Shown here: one piece after another, positions 46,307 to 54,681 of the stretch
How the letters are laid out: every line of letters starts with the position of its first letter
Position numbering within the stretch: position 1 is the first letter of the stretch
Assembly (NCBI GenBank): GCA_947561395.2
Contig: OX387184.1
Span: forward strand, 27,146,766-27,210,765
Source: Buxus sempervirens
Taxonomy: Eukaryota > Streptophyta > Magnoliopsida > Buxales > Buxaceae
Length of the DNA stretch: 64,000 nt
Direction of reading: 5' to 3'
Notes under the pieces: model-generated
What the model saw: the letters and a program-made list of their open reading frames with translations, nothing else
Told to the model about the DNA's origin: nothing
The model's database searches: none
Position numbers and translations under genes: made by a program

Positions 46307-47914
46307 TTACTTAGGTTTACTAACTATAACTGTCCCCTTATGACAGTCAATAGCGACATAGTGTCTAAATAACCAATTTATCCCCAATATCACATCATAT
46401 CCTCTGAACTCCAGCTTAATCAAATCCCTGGGTAACTCTACTCGACCCATTTTGATCATACAGTCTCTATATAAAATTTGGACCCTAGTGGTCTCTCCCA
46501 AAGGTGTGTGCACAGATAAAGAAGAATCCAAAGCAACAGGTATCAATCTAATATGATGTGCACATGTAGGTGTGATAGAGGATCTAGATGCTCCAAAATC
46601 AAATAAACATACAGTAGATTTACCACAAATAAATAATATACCTCCAACAAGCTCAGGTGCTCCATACTCTTCCTCATGAGCCTTTACTGCATTTACTTTG
46701 ACTGCCTTGATTGCTGCACCTTGGCCTTGAGGTCCTGACCTGCCCTGTGGTTTCTGTCCCACAGCTGCTTTAGGTGCCGAATAAGTCTGCGTCTGAGTCG
46801 GCGCACCCAACTGCTGTGATCCCATAGGAGCACGGGCCATCTGTAGGCTCTGGTAGGTGGTAGGGTAAGTACACCCCGAGATGCGGTGTACAAACTTTCC
46901 ACATCTGAAGCACGCTCCATATGGTCCTGGGATATGGAACCTCTCACACTGCTGGCATCGGGGAGGTCCAGGTCTGTAAATTTGCTCACCAACGGGTCTG
47001 CTGTTCTGACCCTTAGTCTTAAGTTTCTTGACTGCTTGAGTTAACTGCCTCTGTGGAAACTTGAGTCTACCCTGATCTGGTTTCTTCTCATCAATCAGAC
47101 GCTTTGCTCTCTCAGCTCGGCGAACTAACTCTGAATAACTGGGGCACTCAACCACTGATACCCAGTCCTTAATCTCAATCCTCAATCCCCTCTCAAAGTG
47201 TTCCCGCCTATCTGTCTCAACAGTAACCATTTGTGGGGCAGAATGGGCCAATTTGTCAAAACGGGCCTTATACTGCAGTACTGACATCCCTCCCTGAGTG
47301 ATCTACATGAACTTCCTCGCCTTCTGATGGCGGAACTCAGCAGTAAAGTAACGCTCGAAGAAGATCTTCCTGAATCTTCCACCGGAAGTCTGCGCCTCCT
47401 GCTCATTCCTCCTCTTCACGGAACGCCACCAATGGATGGCTTCTCCTTCAAACATGGAAGTAGCCAGATGAACATGACGGTCCTCCGGGCACTCCATGCC
47501 ATTAAGTATCCATTCAATCCTTAGCATCCATCTTTCGGCCTCCATAGGGTCTGCTTGACCTCCAAAAGACGGGGGTCCCATCTTACGGAACCTCTTTAGT
47601 TCTCGTGCACTGTAGTCATCCACACGATCTTTCCTTGGGGCTCTCTCATCCCCTAGGTTCCTTTCCGATCTGCCAATCAAATCAGTCACTGCCCCAATAG
47701 CTCTCCAAATATCCTCATGTGGGGCTAGGACAAAAGCAGGTGGTGGAGGTGGAATAGGCTGCTCCACAGCTAGAGGGTCTACATACAGGTTTGCCTGTGG
47801 GGCCACAAATGGCTCTGGTTCCTCAGCTGGCATCATCCTAGGAACGGATGTTGCTCTACCTATGCCTCTTGATCTGGTGTTCATGATGAAGATCAACTGC
47901 AAAAACACAAGCAC
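46307..47914 (-). pseudogene. Gypsy gag and protease
   Basis: MNTRSRGIGRATSVPRMMP opens the frame at 47914. Capsid: MGPPSFGGQADPMEAERWML, CPEDRHVHLATSMFEGEAIH, WW, FFERYFTAEFRHQKARKFM. One in-frame TAG (47303-47305), then the same frame goes on with GGMSVLQYKARFDKLAHSAP. Zinc knuckle CFRCGKFVHRISGC (about 46870-46910). Protease LFDFGASRSSITP, where the catalytic Asp-Ser-Gly is Asp-Phe-Gly, so proteolysis is doubtful. Frame ends at 46307 after VAIDCHKGTVIVSKPK. Upstream are the primer site and 5' LTR. Confidence 0.88.
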
Positions 47915-48025
47915 TTACTTAAGCAAAAAGGATCTCTCATCCTAGAAAATCAATTAAGGTACTATCTAACGTATCACACATCCCCCAATACCTTGCCCAA
48001 AGTTCGTCTACCTAGGTTAGGATCC

Positions 48026-48042
48026 TATTTCTCTGATACCAT
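48026..48042 (-). other. primer-binding site, tRNA-iMet type
   Basis: Plus strand TCTCTGATACCAT just before the LTR, i.e. ATGGTATCAGAGA on the element strand. Confidence 0.8.
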
Positions 48043-48045
48043 CTT

Positions 48046-50356
48046 TGTAACGCCCCGGATCCAGGTTTACTTAACCACATAAACCCAAATCTGGTTCGTT
48101 AGGGAAAATGTCCTGAAACACTATTCCAGACTTAAATAATTTCATTTATTATATCAGAGTGCGGAAATAAAAACATCTTTCAGAAAGCGTAGAATTAAAG
48201 TACCAAAATAATCCTTTTATATTTCATCTAAAAAGTCTGGAAAGGGTTCAACAAAATAACATAAAATCCACCAAAGGTGTAGAATAAAGATACCAATCAT
48301 CCTTTGAATAACATCAACTCCTCAATCAAAATACTAAAAATAATCCCTATGAAAATAAATCTAAATGTTTTTTCATGTCCCTCTGGACCTACACAGGAAT
48401 GAAATAATCTTCTTCCTGATAATCACAGTAATCCCCCGGTGTTTCTACCTCGGCAACGTCCTCTCCAAGAATATCTGAAAACAAAACCAATAAAACAATA
48501 ATGCGAGAAATAACATCTCAGTAAGTAGTCATACAAATAGTTGACCACAATAAAATATGCAACGCTTAATTCGAATAATCACAATAAGAATTCAAGACAA
48601 CAAAGAAATACAATTTGTCCACCTCATGGGACTCATGAAATAGTATACCAGATAAAGAGAGTAGACATGTGCCAATATGCTACTTAACCGAATTACGATG
48701 GACCAGCCGCCCTGCAATCTGGCTATTCAACACCAACGGAAGAACCCAACCATGAGTTAGCATGTACGGCCCAACCAATCTAGGAGTGGGTAACGTAGCG
48801 ACCAACGAATCCAAGAGCGGTACCATCCTTGAGATGATGGAATGCCTCAGACACAGAATTCAAACCCCTCTAATACACATTTCACTTATTAGCTATTCCA
48901 TGGATCCATATAACTGTTAAGCCCACTCAACAGTGAGAAAACCAACTAGGGTAATGGATATACTTCTCAATAACACCCACCAAAGTACAGAACCATATCT
49001 GTAATCAAATCCGCCCATGCGGGATACAATAAATCAGGCACCAGCCTTGTCACACCAGTGGCCCAAAACCAAAACAAAATGCACAAAGTCATATGTCCAA
49101 AACTCCAGGTTTCAACGGGCCAATATGTCCTGAATGTGTACTGACTCCATCGATGCACAATATACCTTCATATCACCCAAATACAGGTGTATAAACTCAC
49201 AAAACCAATCTTGGTTAAAAGTAAAATCTTTTGAAACAATGGAATCAAATAAAAGTGCCTCTTTAGAAACATTTACACAAAATCTTTATAAAATTGAATT
49301 TCAAACATCCGCCAGTGCAAACAATCCCCAAATACCCCAATCTTGATGGTACATAGGTTAAAATTTGATAAAAACAATTTCGTAGTAAAAAACTAGGTTG
49401 AAAATACAAGTTTTCAAAAATCTGACAGACTAGTCGCTCGAGCGGCCAAGAGCGCTCGATCGGCCTTACAAAATAGGTTAATTCAGTGCAGATCGCTCGA
49501 TAGGTTGCTCGAGCGATTGTTCTAACGGTAGTTCAATTTGGGTAAAATTGCTCTCAGGTTTTGGAATAATTACATAGGGGCGCTCGAGCGAATGCTCAAG
49601 TGGCCCGATACGTGAAAAATATGTAACTTTGCGAAATTCAATAAAAATTCCACAACTCAATATTCAATGCATCAAAACCATTATAAATCATTCTAAAATA
49701 CTTTATAAACATGCTAGAACAATTCCCAACAAATAAAACATCATAAATAACAAAAACAACGCATCAAAACACCAAATAACCATGTATATCATCTAAACAC
49801 GAATTTAGATTTTATGCAAGCGTCAAGGGACTACTTACCTTGTTTTAGGTACTTAAATCTTCTCTAAGAGCCACGAAATATCACCTCAAAGTTTGCCAAA
49901 TGATCCCAACAAGCCTCGATCACATCTGGGTTAAAAATCGCACTTTTAAGACTCTTTAACATACGAAAATCTCCAGAACAGAACTTATATCTATATGGCT
50001 CTTACCTGAGTTCTCTAGGCACGAAAATACTCCTCCTTCTTCTCTAAGATAGCTCCAACAGTTGTTTAGGGTTTAGGTTTGATCACAAGGCAACTAGGAG
50101 AAGGATAGAGGAAACAAACAAGAAACGAGCGGCTCTTTCTATTTGTGTGTTTTGTGCTCAACGTGAAACACTCCTTGCACGGTTAGGTTTAGTTTAATAT
50201 TTAACGTCTTTTACCTAATAGCCCTCTCTTCATTAAACCAATTACAACTAAAACCTTCTTAAACCAACTCAACCCTCGGGTCAACCCACTATCATTAGGT
50301 TCGACCAAACCCCTTTTATTTCTCTTTGTTTATAATATGATTAATTCCTACCAATA
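48046..50356 (-). repeat. 5' LTR of Tekay-like element, truncated
   Basis: Matches 34594-36905 but breaks off after CCTACCAATA; the outer ~180 bp, including the terminal TGTAAAATCCC (element strand), are absent, and sequence of the host LTR follows. Its CGCTCGAGCG island is at 49430-49595. Confidence 0.85.
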
Positions 50357-50519
50357 AGAACTCCAGAAAACATTTCTATTTACTAGCTACTATGTGGATC
50401 CATGTAAGAATTAAGCCTGCTAGACACAACTTTACAATCAAAAACCTTTAATAACTTAATAATGCATCAATCAATACTATAAATCTTCAATAAACAACTC
50501 ATCGAGATCTCAAATATCT

Positions 50520-50615
50520 CATCCTGAGTACACAGCGCATCCCTGAGAACACAGAGGTATCAACATCCCAAGTACATGGGGCATCCCCGACTACACGGAG
50601 GTAAAACCCTGATTC
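50520..50615 (-). repeat. CTGAGTACACAG short-hairpin array in LTR
   Basis: Four units with period about 25 bp: CCTGAGTACACAGC, CCCTGAGAACACAGAGG, TCCCAAGTACATGGGG, CCCCGACTACACGGAGG. The central GAGTACAC-like core is kept and the flanking complementary bases vary. Confidence 0.55.
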
Positions 50616-51237
50616 TACCAATTTATCAATAAAACCATATGCAAGTATTCAGAAATATAATATTGAATGTAAGAAATTGCTCAAATCTAGAAATAAATAG
50701 AAAACACAATTCAAACCTTGAAAACATGTCATCTTTACCAAAATATGCCTAATTCTTTGATTAAATGCCTAAACAGTAATTTATTAATGTGAATACTCTT
50801 AATTTACTTATTTTTAAGATTTAGACGACTTATTAAATCAATATATTAGGTCTTGCTTAATTTCATCTCCTAGTTGGTTGTTATTTTCAATAATGTCCAA
50901 ATTTCTTCTTTTAAGAACCTAAGGTGTCAAAACTTATTAATATTGGTATTTGGTCCTTTCATAGGGTAACTTAGGTTTGTAATGAAGTTTAGGAATAGGT
51001 AATGTCACCCAAAATCAGATCTAAATAGGTTAAGTCCACATGTTCCTCAAAATACCTCTATAAAATCAATCTTTACATTCATCATTCCAAATTACTATTC
51101 TTTTATCCAAATTTCATTCCATTACTTCCTACATTTCAAATTATCCTAATTACAAGCGTTACAACTTTATAATTCCAAGAAAAATTATTAAAAATAGATC
51201 TGGGCTCGAATTACAAAATATGGAAAATTTTGACAAT

Positions 51238-51420
51238 GGTCGCTCGACATGGCGCTCGAGTGGCCTGTTGGGCATTCCTTTCTGGGTTAATTTTGCCTTA
51301 GACATTTGGAGTGCGCTCGAGCGTCCTCCCGGGCGTTGGGTGAATTGGTTTCTGTTATTTCTGTTTATAAAATACACAGGCGAGACGCTTGCGATTGCGC
51401 TTGAGAAGCCACTTGGGTGC
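51238..51420 (-). repeat. GCGCTCGAG palindromic island in LTR
   Basis: GGTCGCTCGACATGGCGCTC, GTGCGCTCGAGCGTCC, and CGCTTGCGATTGCGCTTGAG within 180 bp of AT-rich LTR DNA. Confidence 0.55.
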
Positions 51421-51949
51421 CAGACCAAAATTCACTATATTTCTGGGTTTTCTGATTTCCGAAATATACAATAATTTTTATAGTTTTAAATTGTTTCTAA
51501 TCATCTTATTTTCATTCTAAATTAGTTCTAAGACAATCCTAACCTGTTCTCAGTAATTATAAGTTGATCTAAGATTTTCTACTTAATTAAATCTCTTATA
51601 ATCATCACTTTTCTTGATTTCTTTAAAAGAGTATGAAAGCAAAACCATCTTATAAATCTTTCAACTTTTCAAAACAAAATTTGAATCAAAACAAACCATG
51701 ATAAAACATCTAAACCATGCAAAATTCATGCAATTTCTCCAGTTTTCAAAGGGTTTGCTACTTGCCTCAACATGTGAAATAATTCTTCCAAGAAACCCGA
51801 ATGTCCACCGATTTTCTGAGATTATTCACACCACTTTAGACTTCTACAAATCAAATCTCCACTCTTCAGATTTAAGTCATACAAGTCAAGAATATAACCT
51901 CCAAATTTGAGGTCGATCCAACGGCTAGATCTCTCTAGATCTTAATTTT

Positions 51950-52085
51950 AATACTATCGGTCGGAAATCTGCAGTCCTAATAGGTTTAGGAGACCTTCTA
52001 AACCTATTAGGTTTAGGAGACCTTTTATAGGCTCACTTAATTAGAAGTCCTAATAGGTTTAGGAGACCTTATAACTAGGATTTCC
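51950..52085. repeat. AATAGGTTTAGGAGACCTT short repeats
   Basis: TAATAGGTTTAGGAGACCTT occurs three times (about 51976, 52003 and 52051, the middle copy lacking a base or two), with an inverted TCTAAACCTATTAGG between. A small local rearrangement inside the minus-strand LTR. Confidence 0.6.
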
Positions 52086-52815
52086 AATTCTAATTGGAAA
52101 CCTTCCTATCTTATCCCTCATTCTAATTCCATTTTCTCTTAAATCTAATTTATAAGGAACTTCTAATTTAATAAATTTTTGTGCTAATTATTTCCCGTAT
52201 TTTAAAATATTACTAAAACACCCCAAAGCTCCTCTGATCCTCAAATTTAAGGCACCTAATTAATCATTGTTACCAATAAGCCCTTTTTCCTTCTTTTAAG
52301 CCATAAATCATGATACTAAAATTCAAATTCAACCAAACTTAGATCTAACTCAGTTTTTTCTAGATCTAATTTATTTAATTTATTAATTGGTTAATTAGCC
52401 TATTAGGAAAAGACTAAAGTATCCTTTTCTTTACTATTCCATATCTAACCTTTAGATCTTTTCCAAAATTTCCATCTTTATTCCTCATATCACTCTTGAC
52501 CATAAAATGCACTTGGATTAGTACCTATCTTCCCCAAACATCAATATTTAATTTATTCTACCTATTAATTAATTCTTTACTTCTCAATATATTAATTACT
52601 CTTTAACTCTTCCTAATGTCAAATCCATAATTATTCTTCCAATTAATTGAACTTATTATTTAAATTCCTAATTACTCAAAATTACTATTATTTATTTATT
52701 TAATTACTAATATATCCTTGAATTATAATGTTTATCCTCCAATACCTAAATTAAATCTTTACTTATCAATATGTTTAGGCTTATTGAATCTATTATTTAC
52801 TTATCAATATGTTTA

Positions 52816-53140
52816 TTGCATTATTTTCTTGGTCGTCAAGTTTAGCAAACTGATGATGGGATTTTTATTTCTCAAGAGAAATATGCATTGGATTTGCTTA
52901 AGAAGTATCACATGGAAAATTGCAAGGCATTTTCTAGCCCTAAGAATGAAAATGAGAAGTTGAGCTTATCTGATGGGATAGCCCAAGCTGATGGAAAATT
53001 GTTTGGAGGACCGGTTGGTAGCTTGACGTAATTGTCTCATACTCGTCCAGATATAATATTCTTGTTAGTTTGGTGTCAAAATTTATGGACAATCCATCAA
53101 TGCATCATCTTGGAATGGCAAAACGAATTCTTTGCAGAAA
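52816..53140 (+). pseudogene. outer Copia reverse transcriptase, C-terminal end
   Basis: Begins abruptly at HYFLGRQV, then DDGIFISQEKYALDLLKKYH, MENCKAFSSP, LSHTRPDIIF, and MDNPSMHHLGMAKRIL. The catalytic YVDD part is missing. Two in-frame stops and one shift. Interrupted after AKRIL by chloroplast DNA. Confidence 0.78.
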
Positions 53141-53228
53141 ATTTGACTCTTTTCTTTATTCCTTCGTATTAGACATTTATATAGGACAAATTGGCTATAT
53201 CATATTGATGACGAAATCCGCGAATTAT

Positions 53229-53312
53229 TGGGCCGAGCTAGATTTGAACCAGTGTAGGCATATTGCCAACGAATTTACAGTCCGTTCCCATTAACTGCTC
53301 GGGCATTGACCC
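53229..53312 (-). pseudogene. trnY-GUA: plastid trnY-GUA copy in the nucleus
   Basis: 84 nt on the minus strand, full length, anticodon GTA in CTGTAAATTC. Compared with the usual angiosperm plastid trnY, about six positions differ and most are C/T or G/A transitions, as expected for methylated, silenced nuclear copies. Plastid promoter context is lost, so expression is unlikely. Confidence 0.85.
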
Positions 53313-53371
53313 AGGAAGAACCCATTCTAGGCCTATTGATAATCCGAGATCAACTTTATTTCATATTACCC

Positions 53372-53444
53372 TACCCCTAGGAGAAGTTGGATCCCTGCTG
53401 CCTCCTTGAAAGAGAGATGTCTTGAGCCACTAGACGATGAGGGC
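53372..53444 (-). pseudogene. trnE-UUC: plastid trnE-UUC copy in the nucleus
   Basis: 73 nt on the minus strand, anticodon TTC in CTCTCTTTCAAGG. Several transitions relative to plastid trnE, including in the acceptor stem (GCCCTCA). Same order and spacing relative to trnY as in chloroplast genomes. Confidence 0.85.
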
Positions 53445-53539
53445 ATACCTGCCCAATCACCATTATACTATGAACATAGTATCAATAGTTTTTTGGAATT
53501 GTCAATATAATGTAATGCTAGATACAAAGAGTTTTTATG

Positions 53540-54058
53540 GCTACAAGCAACCAGAAACTATGGGATTTGGTACAAATTAGTTCCTAATTTTAAATTTTTT
53601 GGTTTTACTGACAGTGATTGGGCTGGTTTTGTAGATGACAAGAAAAGCACAGGTGGTTATGTTTTCAATCTCGGGTTTGGTATGGTATCATGGTGGGCAA
53701 CAAGCAAGCTACAAAAGCATTGTCATCATTTGAAGATGAATACATTGTTGCATCGGCTGCTGCTTGTCAAGCGATTTGGATGCAAAGAATTATGGAGGAC
53801 TTAAAGCAAGCTCAACCATATGCAATAGAGATTTTTTTTTACAACAATACAACCATCTCGATGACGAAAAATCCAGTGTTCCATGGAAGAACGAAACATA
53901 TCGAATTTCATCACCATCTCAATAATGAAAAATCTGGTGTTGAAATGTTGTTCAACCAATGATCAAATTGTAGATGGATTCACCAAAGCACTCCCATACT
54001 CAAAGTTTGTGAAGTTTAGATCTTTTCTAGGTGTATGTGATTTTGCATCAAGTGAGGA
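53540..54058 (+). pseudogene. outer Copia RNase H
   Basis: WLQATRNYGIWYKLVPNFKF then GFTDSDWAGFVDDKKSTGGY, FNLGFGMVSW, and after a shift FEDEYIVASAAACQAIWMQR. Then IFFYNNTTISMTKNPVFHGR, TKHIEFHHHLNNEKSGVEM and after one more shift QIVDGFTKALPYSKFVKF. The YCDN Asp position reads YNN, so one catalytic residue is lost. Ends 58 bases before the right LTR. Confidence 0.82.
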
Positions 54059-54410
54059 TGTTAAAAGTGATGCAAAATTTTAGGGGCGTGCCCAAGTTGG
54101 TTTGGGAAAGTAGTGTTAGTGGGTCTTATGCAACCCAGTTTTTAGGAAGAGATGTGTTTGTTATTAGTTGGTTATGTGTAGTGGGTGTTTGTTATGAGTA
54201 GTGGAGTTATGTGTTGATCTTGTGGGCCACATAAGGAGTTTGTTTCCTTTTAAATAGATGTTAAAATAGTCCATGCGAGGTTGCTCGAGAGTCCTTGTAA
54301 GTGAGAATCCTTTGTAAGTGACGTGTTGTGGGTGTTTTACAATTTACAAACTCTCTTTAATGATATCAAATGTAGTCCAAAATTATCTAAACTCTTTTTG
54401 TTTTCCAATA
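54059..54410 (+). repeat. 3' LTR of outer Copia
   Basis: 352 bp, TGTTAAAAGTGATGC...GTTTTCCAATA. Followed by GGAAG, the probable target duplication. Confidence 0.85.
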
Positions 54411-54681
54411 GGAAGCTCAGCTGCAATGCTAAAGGGACCGCCAATGCAATGGAGGAACTCTAGTGACTTTTACATCTCTGATGAGTATGAGTTTGTCATT
54501 GGGTTTGGTACATAGGTTGAGTGACTTGGTTGGGTTAATCTATGTAAATGAATGAAATTTTTTTACTAGTCGTGAGATTTGTTGGACCTTGATTTTTAAT
54601 AGAGCTTTTTACAGTATTACAGGGAAGGAAGATTTTTTTTTGGGGGTTTTCTTAAGGTTCCATTATCAGTGTCTTTCCAAC
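54411..54681 (+). other. flanking DNA, possible last exon and 3' UTR of a broken host gene
   Basis: Directly after the Copia insertion an open frame reads SSAAMLKGPPMQWRNSSDFY then ISDEYEFVIGFGT and a stop at 54513-54515. Restoring the pre-insertion order puts FLEDR before it, downstream of a possible splice acceptor CACTAAAG on the left flank (19502-19509). The composition is protein-like, but I do not recognise the family. A T-rich stretch follows, then the hAT target site TTTCCAAC. Confidence 0.35.

Larger units (their letters stand above)
34594..50356 (-). mobile_element. Gypsy chromovirus, Tekay/Del-like, degenerate
   Basis: Minus-strand element: 5' LTR on the right (48046-50356, its outer ~180 bp missing), tRNA-iMet primer site, gag (46307-47914), protease, RT, RNase H, integrase, chromodomain (ends 37124), polypurine tract, 3' LTR (34594-37088). 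Two solo LTRs inserted in pol (38164-41104 with ATGTG, 41166-44393 with CATGT), leaving 58 bp of integrase plus duplicated bases between them. The domain order RT-RNase H-integrase and the C-terminal chromodomain place it in the chromoviruses; long LTRs and the VEEATWE chromodomain fit Tekay/Del. No target duplication, because the right end is truncated. LTRs differ by a few percent by eye. Confidence 0.85.
34052..52799 (-). mobile_element. truncated solo LTR (minus), split by a Tekay-like element
   Basis: The left part (34052-34593) starts TGTAACGCCCCAGATCC. The right part (50357-52799) carries the rest of the LTR and is similar, inverted, to the beginning of the LTR at 41166 (CTCCAATACCTAAATTAAAT near 52737). 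The expected end GGGATTTTACA is missing: similarity stops at about 52799, next to a 19-bp direct repeat and then outer Copia RT sequence. A Tekay-like element is inserted between the two parts. Contains a CGCTCGAGCG island (51238-51420), a CTGAGTACACAG hairpin array (50520-50615) and an (ATA)n run (34441-34472). Confidence 0.65.
53150..53530 (+). other. chloroplast DNA insertion (NUPT) with trnY and trnE
   Basis: About 380 bp matching the plastid trnD-trnY-trnE-trnT region: end of the spacer before trnY, trnY-GUA, the trnY-trnE spacer (ATTGATAATCCGAGATCAAC), trnE-UUC, and the start of the following spacer (CATTATACTATG, GGAATTGTCAATATAATG). It lies between AKRIL and WLQATRNYGIWY of the outer Copia RT/RNase H linker. 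Edges are placed by where Copia frame and plastid-like sequence change, so they are approximate. Confidence 0.85.
19528..54410 (+). mobile_element. large old Copia retrotransposon, spread over 35 kb by nested insertions
   Basis: LTRs at 19528-19892 and 54059-54410. Flanking pentamers CGAAG and GGAAG (4 of 5). On the plus strand the order is gag, protease, gag-pre-integrase, integrase, end of reverse transcriptase, RNase H, so it is Copia. The frame continues across each insertion: gag across 20461-21102, protease to gag-pre-integrase across 21933-32866. Between integrase (ends near 33840) and HYFLG of the reverse transcriptase (52816), most of the RT is missing, so the minus-strand insertion there came with a deletion. 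Many stops and frame breaks. The RNase H tail (NPVFHGRTKHIEFHHH) suggests a Tork-like lineage. Confidence 0.85.

Noticed and set aside
36130-50357. Reading the two Tekay LTRs plus surrounding LTR pieces as a tandem of three Gypsy elements
   Set aside because: Only one gag-pol set exists, and 34052-34593 and 50357-52799 join into one LTR when the Tekay-like element is removed.
53229-53444. Two complete tRNA genes (Tyr, Glu)
   Set aside because: Sequence, order and spacers are those of the chloroplast trnY-trnE region, with added transitions. Treated as a plastid insertion, not functional nuclear tRNA genes.
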